Assembly (NCBI RefSeq): GCF_029893635.1
Contig: NZ_JARXYR010000002.1
Location: forward strand, 372,001 to 436,000
Length of the DNA: 64,000 bases
Reading direction: 5' to 3'
Source: Variovorax sp. TBS-050B
GTDB lineage: Bacteria; Pseudomonadota; Gammaproteobacteria; Burkholderiales; Burkholderiaceae_C
A program made the position numbers and the translations under genes. The notes beneath the pieces were generated by a model. That model had not been told where the DNA came from, ran no database searches, and saw only the letters and a list, made by a program, of their open reading frames with translations. This document shows positions 1 to 8,628 of the stretch, piece by piece; the stretch's first letter is position 1, and every line of letters begins with the position of its first letter.

Positions 1-1365
1 ACGGTCGCACGCGGCTCGCTCGCGCCACTCCCGCTCGAAGAACTGCAGCAGCTCGCGGCCGTCTTCGGCATGGTCAAGAGCGACTATGTCGAGCCGGTGG
101 ACGAGAAGAAGCTCATCTCCGACGCCATCTCGGGCATGGTTGCAGGGCTCGATCCGCATTCCCAGTACTTCGACAAGAAGTCCTTCAAGGAATTCCGCGA
201 GGGCACGACCGGCCGCTTCGTCGGCGTGGGCATCGAGATCTCGCAGGAGGACGGGCTCATCAAGGTGGTGTCGCCGATCGAGGGTTCGCCGGCCTTCCGC
301 GCCGGCCTCAAGCCCAACGACCTGATCACCAAGATCGACGACACCGCGGTGCGCGGGCTGTCGCTCAACGAAGCCGTCAAGCGCATGCGCGGCGAGGCCA
401 ACACCAAGGTGCTGCTGACGATCTTCCGCAAGGACGAGAGCCGCACCTTCCCGGTCACGATCACGCGCGAGGAAATCCGCACCCAGTCGGTCCGCGGCAA
501 GGTCATCGAGCCGGGCTACGGCTGGATCCGCCTGTCGCAGTTCCAGGAGCGCACGGTCGACGACTTCGTCAAGAAGGTCGACGAGATCTACAAGCAGGAG
601 CCGAACCTCAAGGGCCTGGTGCTCGACCTGCGCAACGACCCGGGCGGCCTGCTCGACGCGGCGGTGGCGATTTCGGCCGCCTTCCTGCCCGAGAACGTCA
701 CGGTGGTCACCACCGACGGCCAGCTGGCCGAGAGCAAGTCGGTCTACAAGGCGGCGCCGGAGTTCTACCAGCGCCGCTCCGGAAGCGATCCGCTGCGCAA
801 CCTGCCGGCCGCCCTCAAGACGGTGCCGCTGGTGGTGCTGGTGAACGAAGGCTCGGCCTCGGCCAGCGAGATCGTGGCCGGCGCGCTGCAGGACCACAAG
901 CGCGCCACCATCATGGGCAGCCAGACCTTCGGCAAGGGCTCGGTGCAGACCGTGCGTCCGCTCGGCCCCGACACCGGACTCAAGATCACGACCGCGCGCT
1001 ACTACACGCCGAGCGGCACCTCGATCCAGGCCAAGGGCATCGTGCCCAACGTGCTGGTCGACGAAAGCGCCGAGGGCAGCCCCTTCGCCGCGCTGCGCAT
1101 GCGCGAGGCCGACCTGGAGAAGCATCTGGCGAGCGGCCAGGGCCCCGAGGTCAAGGACCCGGAACGCGAAAAGGCGCGCGACGAAGCCCGCAAGCGCCTC
1201 GAGGAAGAGGCCAAGAAGCCGCCGCAGGACCGCAAGGTGCCCGAATTCGGCAGCGACAAGGACTTTCCGCTGGTCCAGGCGCTCAACCGCCTGAAGGGTC
1301 AGCCGGTGCTGGTCAGCAAGACGCAGATCATCGTCGAGAACAAGGAAGAGAAGAAGGAAAACTGA
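1..1365 (+). CDS. ctpA: S41 family C-terminal processing peptidase, 5' end outside the window
   Basis: Envelope serine protease that trims or degrades proteins from their C-termini. The reading frame is open from base 1. The in-frame ATG at base 70 is internal, because the residues before it (LPLEELQQLAAVFG) already fit the family, so the true start and signal peptide lie upstream. Visible parts in order are the family N-terminal helix region with a GLDPHSQYFD motif, a PDZ domain (about bases 200-450) and the S41 core. The core carries GSASASEIVAGAL, holding the nucleophilic serine, and TFGKGSVQT, holding the general-base lysine, which form the Ser-Lys dyad. The tail is strongly charged (Lys/Glu). 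It is followed 14 bp later by moeB on the same strand, a common pairing in Burkholderiales. Family assignment is secure; the substrate is unknown. Confidence 0.95.
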   Translation, partial: TVARGSLAPLPLEELQQLAAVFGMVKSDYVEPVDEKKLISDAISGMVAGLDPHSQYFDKKSFKEFREGTTGRFVGVGIEISQEDGLIKVVSPIEGSPAFRAGLKPNDLITKIDDTAVRGLSLNEAVKRMRGEANTKVLLTIFRKDESRTFPVTITREEIRTQSVRGKVIEPGYGWIRLSQFQERTVDDFVKKVDEIYKQEPNLKGLVLDLRNDPGGLLDAAVAISAAFLPENVTVVTTDGQLAESKSVYKAAPEFYQRRSGSDPLRNLPAALKTVPLVVLVNEGSASASEIVAGALQDHKRATIMGSQTFGKGSVQTVRPLGPDTGLKITTARYYTPSGTSIQAKGIVPNVLVDESAEGSPFAALRMREADLEKHLASGQGPEVKDPEREKARDEARKRLEEEAKKPPQDRKVPEFGSDKDFPLVQALNRLKGQPVLVSKTQIIVENKEEKKEN

Positions 1366-1379
1366 GGCAGTCCGGGCGC

Positions 1380-2138
1380 ATGGAAGACAGCGAGCTCCTG
1401 CGCTATTCGCGCCACATCCTGCTCGAGGAATTCGGCATCGACGGCCAGGCGCGCGTCAGTGCCGGCCGGGCATTGGTCATCGGCGCGGGCGGCCTGGGGT
1501 CGCCCGTGGCGCTGTACCTCGCGGCCGCGGGCGTCGGCCACGTGGCGCTGGTCGACGACGACGAGGTCGACCTCACCAACCTCCAGCGCCAGGTCGCCCA
1601 CACCAACGCGCGCGTGGGCAGCCTTAAGGTCGAGTCGGCCGCGCAGGCGATGCGCGACATCAATCCCGCGATCACCATCGAGACGCATGCGCTGCGCGCG
1701 GACGAGGCGCTGCTCGCGCGCCTGGTCGCGGAAGCGGACGTGGTGATCGACTGCTGCGACAACTTCGCCACCCGCCACGCCGTCAACCGCGCCTGCGTGG
1801 CGCATGGCAAGCCGCTGGTCGCGGGCGCGGCGATCCGCTTCGACGGCCAGCTGAGCGTCTACGACACGCGCGATGCAGCCTCCCCCTGCTACGCCTGCAT
1901 CTTCCCGCCCGACGCGGCCTTCGAGGAAACGCTCTGCGCGGTGCTCGGCGTGTTCGGGCCCGTGGTCGGCACCATCGGCACGCTCCAGGCCAGCGAGGCG
2001 CTCAAGCTGCTCGCGGGGATCGGGCCGTCGCTCGCGGGCAAGCTGCTGATGTTCGACGGACGCCGCACGGCCTTCGACACGCTGCAGATCGCGCGCGACC
2101 CGCATTGCAGCGTGTGCGCCGAACGGCCGGGTCGCTGA
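1380..2138 (+). CDS. moeB: Molybdopterin-synthase adenylyltransferase (MoeB/ThiF/HesA family)
   Basis: E1-like enzyme that adenylates the C-terminal glycine of a small sulfur carrier (MoaD in molybdopterin synthesis, ThiS in thiamine synthesis). The 252 residues match the length of bacterial MoeB. An N-terminal nucleotide-binding glycine motif GAGGLGSPVALYLA is followed by LTNLQRQ with the conserved Arg, and by DCCDNFATRHAVN. Two CxxC pairs (CYAC in mid-protein, CSVC at the end) should bind structural zinc. There is no C-terminal rhodanese domain, so this is the short form. It lies 14 bp after the ctpA stop and is probably co-transcribed. It ends 16 bp before the convergent AsmA-like gene. 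Sequence alone does not separate MoeB from ThiF; MoeB is favoured by overall similarity and length. Confidence 0.9.
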   Translation: MEDSELLRYSRHILLEEFGIDGQARVSAGRALVIGAGGLGSPVALYLAAAGVGHVALVDDDEVDLTNLQRQVAHTNARVGSLKVESAAQAMRDINPAITIETHALRADEALLARLVAEADVVIDCCDNFATRHAVNRACVAHGKPLVAGAAIRFDGQLSVYDTRDAASPCYACIFPPDAAFEETLCAVLGVFGPVVGTIGTLQASEALKLLAGIGPSLAGKLLMFDGRRTAFDTLQIARDPHCSVCAERPGR

Positions 2139-2154
2139 CCGGCCTTCGATTCGC

Positions 2155-4167
2155 TCAGGGGCGCTGCTTCGCGCCCTTTGCCTTGGCCGCGCCGGCGGCC
2201 GCTGTCCCGGCAGTGGGCTTGTTGGCCTCGGCGAGCACGCCCTTGCAGTCCGCATCTTCGCCCGGGCCGGTCTCGATGGTCGCGGCCAGCGCCAGCAGCG
2301 GATTGAGCGCGCCGAGCACCAGCGCCGCGAGGCCGCGTTCGGCCAGCGGCACCGCCTGCACCCCGCCCGAGGGCGAGCCGAAGGTGCCGCCGACGACCAG
2401 CGGCGTGCGCAGCGACAGGATGCTCGCGTCCTTGGGCTCGGGGCGGACCACGAAGTCGAGCTTCTCGGTCGCGAGGTTGGCCTCCCCCGAGGCATAGAAG
2501 ACCGTGTCGGCCGTGTCGAGCACCATGCTGCGGCTGCGCATGACGCCCTTCTCCACGTTGAAGGCCACCGCGGCGCAGCGCAGCTCGACGTTGCGGTCAC
2601 CGCGCAGCAGGAACTTGATGATCTCGCCGCCGTCGAGCCCCATGAACTCGAGCAGCAGGTTGCTGAAGCGGCCGCGTCCGGTCATCGCCGCCACGTCGCC
2701 CGAAGCGCCGCCGAGCCAGCTCGACACCGAATTGCCCCGGCCCGAAAGCTGAAGCCGCCCGTCGAGCCGGCTGAAGCTGCTGCGCATGGTCTCGATCTTC
2801 GGGATCAGCCGGTTGAGCTGCACGTTGCGCAGGTCGAGCGAGGCGCGGATGTCCGCCGGGTTCTGGGTGGCATCGATGCGGATCGCACCCACGAACTTGC
2901 CCCCGCCCACGCCGAGGTCGAGCGGATCGAGCGCCAGCACGCCGTCCTTGAGCCGGACCTGCACGCTGCCGCGGTCGAGCGGCACGTCGCGCACGTTGCG
3001 GATGCGGTCGGCGGTGTACTTGACCTCGGCGTTCATCGCGCGCAGGCGGTCGAAGTCGAGGGTGGCCGTGGGCAGCACCTTGGCGCCCGGCGCGCGCTTG
3101 GTCTCGATGGTCGGCGGCGGGGCCACGCCCTCCACCGCCTTGGCGGAGCGCTCGGTGGGCTTCAAGCCGATCAGCGGTCCGAGGTCGTCCATGTCCATCA
3201 CCTTCGAGCGCAGATCGCCCGCGAGGTGCGGACGCTGGCCGCCCTGGTCGAAGCGCATGTCGCCCGCGATGTCGGACAGGCCGAGCCGCCCCTTGAGGCC
3301 GGCCACCTCCCACTGCGTGCCGCGCTTGCGCAGGTCGCCGCTCAGCGCATAGGGGGAGGTGTCGGGCAGCGCCACGCCGAGCAGCGGGAACAGCGCCCCG
3401 AGGGTCTGGCCCTTGAGCTCGAATTTCGCCTCGATGCCGTCGAGATCGGCGAACTGGGTCACGGTGCCGGCCGCCTTGAGCTTCGTCTGCCCCGCCGCGG
3501 CCTGGATCTCCATCGGGAACGGCGGCTGCCCGGCGGCGTTGAGCTGCAGCACGTTGCCGGTGCGGCCGTCGGCGGTCAGCGGCTGGCCCTTGTAGCGGCC
3601 CTTGATGCTGTAGGCCAGCGGCAGTTCGCCGCGGCTGGTGTCGTAGCTCACGTCCGCATGCACGTCCACGCCCAGGTGCTGGGCGAGGAAGTCGACGGCG
3701 CCGCCGTCGATCTGCATGAGGCCGATCACCGGCACCGTGCCGGGATCGGCGGTGTCCTTGCCGAGCGCCCAGGTGCGGCGGCCGTCGGCCTCCATCTGCA
3801 GCCCGAGCGTGGGCGACGACAGCGCGAGCCTCGGGATCACCACCCTCTTCCCGAGCAGCGGCCAGAGCCGGATGTCGAACTCGGCATGCTCGGCCTTGAG
3901 CAGGTAGGGGTCGCGCGCCCACGGCGGGTTGGCGAACTCGATGCCGTCGGCCTTGACGGTCGCGCCGCGCAGGCCGATGCCGACGTCGAGCCGGCGCGTG
4001 ATCTCGAACTTGCGCCCGGTCTTCTCGCTGACGTAGCGGTTCACCGGCTCGCGCAGCCTGTCCCACGGAAAGAACGCCAGCAACAGTGCCAGCGCCGCGA
4101 AAAGCAGCACGAAGGCGGCCAGCAGCTTGAGCCAGAGCGGCCGGGTGCGCAGGACAGTCGTTGCCAT
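2155..4167 (-). CDS. AsmA family protein
   Basis: Large envelope protein of the AsmA-like superfamily. Members span the periplasm as long beta-rich grooves, and several are implicated in moving phospholipids to the outer membrane. A single N-terminal membrane segment (LWLKLLAAFVLLFAALALLL) is followed by the typical AsmA opening: RYVSEKTGRKFEI, then repeated statements of the form 'L.DGIEFANPPW', and a C-terminal AsmA_2 region (LDGRLQLSGRGNSVSSWLGG). I chose the ATG at 4167 (670 residues). An in-frame GTG at 4191 has a GAGG element just upstream and would add eight residues. It is divergent from the receiver gene at 4405 across about 240 bp that must hold both promoters. The specific cargo cannot be told. 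Confidence 0.88.
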   Translation of the reverse strand: MATTVLRTRPLWLKLLAAFVLLFAALALLLAFFPWDRLREPVNRYVSEKTGRKFEITRRLDVGIGLRGATVKADGIEFANPPWARDPYLLKAEHAEFDIRLWPLLGKRVVIPRLALSSPTLGLQMEADGRRTWALGKDTADPGTVPVIGLMQIDGGAVDFLAQHLGVDVHADVSYDTSRGELPLAYSIKGRYKGQPLTADGRTGNVLQLNAAGQPPFPMEIQAAAGQTKLKAAGTVTQFADLDGIEAKFELKGQTLGALFPLLGVALPDTSPYALSGDLRKRGTQWEVAGLKGRLGLSDIAGDMRFDQGGQRPHLAGDLRSKVMDMDDLGPLIGLKPTERSAKAVEGVAPPPTIETKRAPGAKVLPTATLDFDRLRAMNAEVKYTADRIRNVRDVPLDRGSVQVRLKDGVLALDPLDLGVGGGKFVGAIRIDATQNPADIRASLDLRNVQLNRLIPKIETMRSSFSRLDGRLQLSGRGNSVSSWLGGASGDVAAMTGRGRFSNLLLEFMGLDGGEIIKFLLRGDRNVELRCAAVAFNVEKGVMRSRSMVLDTADTVFYASGEANLATEKLDFVVRPEPKDASILSLRTPLVVGGTFGSPSGGVQAVPLAERGLAALVLGALNPLLALAATIETGPGEDADCKGVLAEANKPTAGTAAAGAAKAKGAKQRP

Positions 4168-4404
4168 GGTGCGGGGATACACCGCGCGCACGCGGCCTCG
4201 GGTCGGTCGCAGACCGCAGAGACCGTGAGTGAAAGCCTACGGAAAGATGCCCCGGCCCGGCGTCGTCAGAACCCGCCTACAACACCGTTCCCCCGAACCC
4301 TGCATGATGCTCGTCGGCGACGCCTCACCCTTCGATGCCCAGGTACTCGCCAGCAGGCGTTCCGGGGCGAACGCCTGCCAACGTCAGAGGAAGCGCGGTT
4401 CGGC

Positions 4405-4809
4405 ATGGATACAAGATTGCAGACATACATCGTCGAAGACAACCTCACGATCCGTGAAAACCTCATTGGCACCCTGGAAGAGCTCACCTGCACGACCGTG
4501 GTCGGCTTCGCGGAAACCGAAGTCCATGCGAAGCAATGGCTTCAGGAGCACAGCGACGAGTGGGATCTCGCGGTGGTCGATCTCTTTCTCAAGCAGGGCA
4601 GCGGGCTGGGCGTGCTGCAGGCCTGCGCGTCGCGCCGGTCCAACCAGAAGGTGGTCGTGCTCAGCAACTATGCGACGCCCGACATCCGGCGCCGCTGCGC
4701 GGAGTTCGGGGTCGATGCGGTGTTCGACAAATCGAACGAGATCGATGCACTGGTGGACTTCTGCATTCTCGAAGCGGCGGCGCACCGCCCCGCCACCGGC
4801 ACCGACTGA
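4405..4809 (+). CDS. Single-domain response regulator (receiver only)
   Basis: A 134-residue stand-alone REC domain with no output domain. The acidic pair E11/D12, the phosphoacceptor Asp59 in AVVDLFLKQGSG, a Ser in VVVLSNYAT and the conserved Lys in VFDKSNE are all visible. Such proteins act by protein-protein contact, as phosphate sinks or as relay intermediates. The start was placed at the ATG at 4405 because the frame upstream of it reads as the antisense of the AsmA gene. Its 3' end faces the LuxR-type regulator 43 bp away, and a CHASE3 kinase lies beyond that. Working with that kinase is inference from proximity. SD complementarity is weak (GAGGA, rather distant). Confidence 0.85.
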   Translation: MDTRLQTYIVEDNLTIRENLIGTLEELTCTTVVGFAETEVHAKQWLQEHSDEWDLAVVDLFLKQGSGLGVLQACASRRSNQKVVVLSNYATPDIRRRCAEFGVDAVFDKSNEIDALVDFCILEAAAHRPATGTD

Positions 4810-4842
4810 GGAAGGCGCGGCCGCGCCGCGCGGCCTGCTTCC
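4810..4842. terminator. Stem-loop between convergent response-regulator genes
   Basis: GGCCGCG and CGCGGCC pair around a CCG loop (4819-4835), with an outer GGAAG/CTTCC pair. It sits in the 43-bp gap between two convergent genes, so it could end transcription from both sides. There is no T-run, so intrinsic termination is uncertain. Confidence 0.45.
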
Positions 4843-4852
4843 CCGGACCGGC

Positions 4853-5485
4853 TCAATCGATCAGCTTGTTCTTCAGCGCGTAGTACGTCAGGTCGCTGTT
4901 GGAGGAGAGGTTCATCTTCTCCATCAGCCGGGTGCGGTAGGTGCTGACGGTCTTGACCGAGAGCGACAGCGTCTTGGCGATGTCGCCGGCGGTCTCGCCC
5001 TTGGCGAGCTTCAGGAACACCTGGAACTCGCGCTCCGAGAGCTGCTCGTGCGGCGCGGCGTCGTCCTTGCGGTCGAGCTGGCGCGCGAGCAGTTCGGCCA
5101 CCGCCGGCGTGATGTAGCGGCGGCCGAGCGAGATCGTGCGGATGGCGTTGACGATCTCCATCGGATCGCATTCCTTGTTGAGGTAGCCGCTCGCGCCCTG
5201 ACGGATGAGGTTCATCGCGTAGTGCTCTTCGGGGTAGCCGCTCAGGATCAGGATGCCGACGTCCGGCGCCTTGGCGCGGATCATCGCGAGCGCGTCGATG
5301 CCGCTCTGTCCCGGCATGGAGAGGTCCATTACCAGCACGTCGAGTTCGGTGGTGCGCACGAGCTCGATGGCCTCGCGACCGCTCGCGGCCTCGCCGGCCA
5401 CGCGCAGATCCACGTGCTCGGAGAAGAACTGCCGCAGGCCCGACCGCACGATGGCATGGTCGTCCACAATTCCAATTTTGATCAT
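4853..5485 (-). CDS. LuxR/NarL-type response regulator
   Basis: DNA-binding two-component regulator of 210 residues. The N-terminal receiver domain (1-120) has acidic D8/D9, phosphoacceptor Asp54 in LVMDLSMPGQSG, a Ser in ILSGYP and a Lys in GYLNKE. The C-terminal LuxR helix-turn-helix (about 145-205) carries LSEREFQVFLKLAKG and the recognition segment SLSVKTVSTYRTRLMEKM. It resembles the BvgA/UhpA/FixJ group. The histidine kinase gene starts 106 bp away on the other strand, and the HisKA_3 type of that kinase is the usual partner of LuxR-type regulators, so the two are probably a pair. The target genes and stimulus are not visible. Confidence 0.93.
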   Translation of the reverse strand: MIKIGIVDDHAIVRSGLRQFFSEHVDLRVAGEAASGREAIELVRTTELDVLVMDLSMPGQSGIDALAMIRAKAPDVGILILSGYPEEHYAMNLIRQGASGYLNKECDPMEIVNAIRTISLGRRYITPAVAELLARQLDRKDDAAPHEQLSEREFQVFLKLAKGETAGDIAKTLSLSVKTVSTYRTRLMEKMNLSSNSDLTYYALKNKLID

Positions 5486-5591
5486 CTGTTACTTTCTTCG
5501 TTGTGTCGCGCCCGTGGAAGCCGCAACATGCCGGTCCCTGGTTGTTGTCAATTATTCACGAACTTGTGTTGAACGCACCGGTTAAAGTTTC
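5486..5591. promoter_or_regulatory. Divergent promoter region of the kinase/regulator pair
   Basis: 106 bp separating two divergent starts, visibly AT-richer than its flanks, for example TTGTCAATTATTCACGAAC near 5547. Promoters for both genes must lie here or inside the genes. I cannot assign -35/-10 boxes with certainty. Confidence 0.45.
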
Positions 5592-6935
5592 ATGCACTGG
5601 TTAGCTCCTCCAAAAATGGCCCTGAGCCTGCTGCTCGCGGCATTGGCCGCGCTGGCCCTCGTCGGCATCAACGAGGCGGGCTATCGCCAGTCGAGTCGTG
5701 CCCTGGCCGACATCGGCGAGGCACAGAAGGTGCGCAGCACGCTCAACCAGCTCCTGCAGAACATGCTCGATGCCGAAACCGGCCAGCGAGGCTACCTGCT
5801 GACCGGCGAGGCGAGCTATCGCCAACCCTACGACACGGCGGTCCGGCAGGTCGACGGCAACCTCGCGGCGCTGCGCCAACTTTACGCCGAACGGAAGGCC
5901 GAGCGCGCCCGGCTCGCCGAGCTGTCCAAGCACGTGCTGCGCAAGGTCGCCGAGATGGACATGAGCGTGCGGCTGCGGCAGGACGGCAAGGAGGACGCCT
6001 GGAAGTTCGTCATGACGACCGACGTCGGGCGCGAGGAAATGGAAGCCATTCGCAAGACCGCCGGCGAGCTGATGGAGATCAGCAACAAGACCCTGCACGA
6101 CGGGCAGGTCCAGGTCATGAACTCGCTGCGGCTCGCGCGCATCGGCACCGCGATCGTGGCGCTCGCCGCGCTGCTGGCCTTCTTCCTGTACCTGCGCCAG
6201 ACCCATGCGCTGCGCTCGGTCGGCGAGCGCCAGCAGGAGGCGCTGCAGCGCGAGCGCAATGCGCTGGAGGACGAGGTGCGCGAGCGCACCGCCTCGCTGG
6301 CGGAGCTGGCGACCCACCTGCAGGACGTGCGCGAGACCGAACGCGGCTACCTGGCGCGCGAACTGCACGACGAGCTCGGCTCCCTGCTGACCGCGGCCAA
6401 GCTCGACGTGGCCCGCCTCAAGTCGCGGCTGCTCGACACGCCCGACGCCACCCAGCGGCTGCAGCACCTGACCGAGCTGCTCAACAGCGGCATCGCGCTC
6501 AAGCGCCGCATCATCGAGGACCTGCGGCCGTCGTCCCTGTCGAACCTCGGGCTGGTCGCGTCGCTCGAGATCCTCGGCCGCGAGTTCGCCGAGCGCTCGG
6601 GCATCCCGGTGCAGATGGCGCTCGAGCCGGTGACCATGGACGAATCGCGCCAGCTCACGATCTACCGCATGGTGCAGGAGAGCCTCACCAACATCGGCAA
6701 GTACGCCGAGGCCACCGAAGCGACCATCGTGCTGAAGAACTACGAGAACCACGTGATCGTGGAAGTGGCCGACAACGGCAAGGGCTTCGACCCCCTGCGC
6801 ATCCGGCCGTCGACGCACGGGCTCGCGGGCATGCGCCACCGTGTGGAGGCCGCGCGCGGCAAGCTCACGATCTCTGCGGCGCCCGGACGCGGCACGCGCG
6901 TGAGCGCCATGCTGCCGGTGGTCAACGTGCGCTGA
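5592..6935 (+). CDS. Sensor histidine kinase with CHASE3 domain
   Basis: Membrane sensor kinase of 447 residues. TM1 (about 8-27) is followed by a periplasmic CHASE3 domain (about 35-175, with the hallmark [13 protein letters not shown]), TM2 (about 183-203), a coiled-coil linker rich in Glu/Arg (205-245), a HisKA_3 dimerisation domain with phospho-accepting His259 in [11 protein letters not shown], and an HATPase domain. The ATPase part shows the N-box-like [13 protein letters not shown], the G1 box VADNGKGFD and the G2 region [10 protein letters not shown]. HisKA_3 kinases normally pair with LuxR-type regulators, and one lies divergently 106 bp away. CHASE3 ligands are mostly unknown. It was probably a stand-alone transcription unit, since the next gene follows after 176 bp. 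Confidence 0.93.
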   Translation: MHWLAPPKMALSLLLAALAALALVGINEAGYRQSSRALADIGEAQKVRSTLNQLLQNMLDAETGQRGYLLTGEASYRQPYDTAVRQVDGNLAALRQLYAERKAERARLAELSKHVLRKVAEMDMSVRLRQDGKEDAWKFVMTTDVGREEMEAIRKTAGELMEISNKTLHDGQVQVMNSLRLARIGTAIVALAALLAFFLYLRQTHALRSVGERQQEALQRERNALEDEVRERTASLAELATHLQDVRETERGYLARELHDELGSLLTAAKLDVARLKSRLLDTPDATQRLQHLTELLNSGIALKRRIIEDLRPSSLSNLGLVASLEILGREFAERSGIPVQMALEPVTMDESRQLTIYRMVQESLTNIGKYAEATEATIVLKNYENHVIVEVADNGKGFDPLRIRPSTHGLAGMRHRVEAARGKLTISAAPGRGTRVSAMLPVVNVR

Positions 6936-7111
6936 TTGCGGGCGCCATCCCTGCTGCCGGGGAACTCGGCCGTCTCCTACGCTCCCCGCGCCCGGACGCT
7001 GACAGTTCCCCGTGGGCGCCCCACTTATGGTTGCACCATGCCGTCGCGTCCCCGCACCGAGGGGAACGCACGGCGCTTGCAAACAACGAGCGAAGTCTCG
7101 AAGGAGTCCAC

Positions 7112-7276
7112 ATGTTGTATTACGCAGTGGTGTTTCTGGTCATCGCGCTGATCGCCGCCGTGCTCGGCTTCGGCGGCATTGCAGCCAGCGCGGTGGGCAT
7201 CGCCAAGATCCTCTTCGTGATCTTCGCGGTGCTCGCCATTGCGAGCTTCCTCGCCGGCTTGCTACGACGCAAGTAG
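7112..7276 (+). CDS. DUF1328 small membrane protein (YtjA family)
   Basis: 54-residue, almost wholly hydrophobic protein with two membrane segments ([20 protein letters not shown] and a second from about 28 to 49), ending in a basic RRK tail. This matches the DUF1328/UPF0391 family, whose members are typically stress-induced and of unknown function. The start is fixed by a strong AAGGAG at 7101-7106, five bases before the ATG. It is the first of a run of small envelope-type genes, followed 53 bp later by a DUF883-like gene. The 176-bp spacer before it holds the likely promoter. Confidence 0.85.
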   Translation: MLYYAVVFLVIALIAAVLGFGGIAASAVGIAKILFVIFAVLAIASFLAGLLRRK

Positions 7277-7329
7277 CGTAGGTACGATCCACAGGCTCCC
7301 GCCATTCATCTCCCTGAAAGGAAATCCCC

Positions 7330-7704
7330 ATGAACACGACCAAGACCCCTTCGCAACTTGCCGACGACGCGCGCCAGACCGCCAACGAGGCGGTGGAAAC
7401 GACCAAGGCCTACGCACAGAACGCGGTGAATGCCGCCGGCGAAAAGGTTCGCGAACTGCGCCGCGACGTCGAGCCCGGGGTCGAGCAGCTCGCGGCACGC
7501 GTGCAGCAGGCCGTCCAGCGCGGCCTCGACGCGGCCTCGACCACGAGCGCCCGCGCACAGCGCCGCCTCGAACAGGCGGCCGACGTGACCGGCCGCTACA
7601 TCTCCGACCAGCCCGTGCGCTCGGTGCTGCTGGCGGCCGCGGCCGGTGCCGCGATCACGGCGCTGATCGTGCTGGCCAGCCGCAGCCGCCGCGACGACTA
7701 CTGA
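7330..7704 (+). CDS. DUF883/YqjD-like membrane-anchored protein
   Basis: 124-residue protein with a long charged helical, coiled-coil-prone N-terminal part (1-95, many Ala, Glu, Gln and Arg; ADDARQTANEAVETTKAYAQ) and one C-terminal membrane segment (VLLAAAAGAAITALIVLA) followed by a basic tail. This is the architecture of ElaB/YqjD/DUF883 proteins, which in Escherichia coli are inner-membrane proteins that associate with ribosomes in stationary phase. The start follows AAAGGAAA. A holin-like gene follows after 41 bp, which mirrors the yqjD-yqjE order of enterobacteria. The exact function here is inference. Confidence 0.8.
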   Translation: MNTTKTPSQLADDARQTANEAVETTKAYAQNAVNAAGEKVRELRRDVEPGVEQLAARVQQAVQRGLDAASTTSARAQRRLEQAADVTGRYISDQPVRSVLLAAAAGAAITALIVLASRSRRDDY

Positions 7705-7745
7705 TCCGCCGACGACGACCGAGGCCTGCAGGGACCCCGCGCACC

Positions 7746-8129
7746 ATGCTCCATCCGATCTTTTCCACGGTGCTCGGGCATCCGGAACTCATCGCCGATC
7801 ACGCCGCGAACTATGCGGCGCTGGTGCGGCAGGAAGCCTCGGAAGCAGGCCGCAGCCTCATGGCCCGCGTGCTCGCGGGCGCCTTTGCCGCCGCGAGCGC
7901 GATGCTGGCGCTGGGCCTCATCGGCATGGCCGTGCTCCTGGGCGTGCTGCACGGCAGCTTTCACTGGGTGCTGGTCGCGGTGCCCGGCGTGGCGCTGGTC
8001 GTGGCCGGCATCTGCACCTGGGTGGCGACGCGGCCGTTCCCCGGCCATGGATTCGACGATCTGCGCGCCCAGGTCGAAGCCGACCTGCGGGCGTTGCACG
8101 AAGCAGGAGCCCGCGATGAACGGCACTGA
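7746..8129 (+). CDS. Phage-holin-superfamily / YqjE-like membrane protein
   Basis: 127 residues with an amphipathic N-terminal helix, two membrane segments (about 40-65 and 70-95; FAAASAMLALGLIGMAVLLG and WVLVAVPGVALVVAGICTW) and a charged C-terminal tail. This fits the 'putative Actinobacteriota holin / YqjE' group (DUF1469-like), which despite the name is chromosomal and is not linked to phage lysis. The ATG at 7746 was chosen because the frame further upstream lies antisense or out of frame to the previous gene. It overlaps the next gene by 14 bp, so the two are translationally coupled. No phage genes are near. Confidence 0.75.
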   Translation: MLHPIFSTVLGHPELIADHAANYAALVRQEASEAGRSLMARVLAGAFAAASAMLALGLIGMAVLLGVLHGSFHWVLVAVPGVALVVAGICTWVATRPFPGHGFDDLRAQVEADLRALHEAGARDERH

Positions 8130-8628
8130 ACGCAGCCTCCTCACGCCGCAGGAGCGGCTCGCCATCTCGCGGCGCGCGCTCGTGCGGCAACTCAACGGCG
8201 GCGAGGACGCGCCGCCGGACGACGAGCCCCGCGGCGCCGGCTGGCCCTTCGGCTCGCACGAGCCGCCGCCGGGAGCGGCGGGCGCCTTCGACGACACGGT
8301 GGACCGCCCCCCTCCGGGCCGGGGCGGCGCGCTGCCCTGGATCGCGATGGCGCGCAGCATGACCGCGCGCTGGTGGCGCCGTCATCCCGCCCATGCGCTC
8401 GGCCAGCTTGCGCGTCCCGTGCTCGAACACTATGCGCGCAAGGAGCCCGCGAAGCTCATGGCGATCGCCGCCGCCACCGGCGCGGTGATCGTGCTCGTCA
8501 GGCCCTGGCGCCTGCTTTCGTTCACCGCGGTGCTCGCGGCGGTGCTCAAGACCTCCGACGTGGCTGACGTCGTCAACACGTTGATGCAGCAGCAGAAAAA
8601 CACAAGCCCACGAAAGGACTCTCGATGA
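8116..8628 (+). CDS. Uncharacterised protein of the envelope-stress cluster
   Basis: 170-residue protein I cannot assign to a named family. The N-terminal half is hydrophilic and rich in Pro, Gly and acidic residues (PPDDEPRGAGWPFGSHEPPP) and probably disordered. The middle is basic with tryptophans (RSMTARWWRRHPAH), followed by a moderately hydrophobic segment (KLMAIAAATGAVIVLVRP) and a second one (LLSFTAVLAAVL), suggesting membrane association near the C-terminus. AGGAG at 8105-8109 precedes the ATG by six bases. It overlaps the holin-like gene by 14 bp and the ferritin-like gene by 4 bp (ATGA), so it is a genuine member of the operon. Function unknown. Confidence 0.75.
   Translation: MNGTERSLLTPQERLAISRRALVRQLNGGEDAPPDDEPRGAGWPFGSHEPPPGAAGAFDDTVDRPPPGRGGALPWIAMARSMTARWWRRHPAHALGQLARPVLEHYARKEPAKLMAIAAATGAVIVLVRPWRLLSFTAVLAAVLKTSDVADVVNTLMQQQKNTSPRKDSR

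Noticed and set aside
3226..4404. A long N-terminal extension in frame with the receiver gene
   Set aside because: This stretch is the antisense of the AsmA-like gene and intergenic DNA; the receiver fold starts at ATG 4405.
7746..8129. Holin-like gene as evidence of a prophage
   Set aside because: It belongs to the YqjE-like chromosomal group and no phage gene lies nearby.
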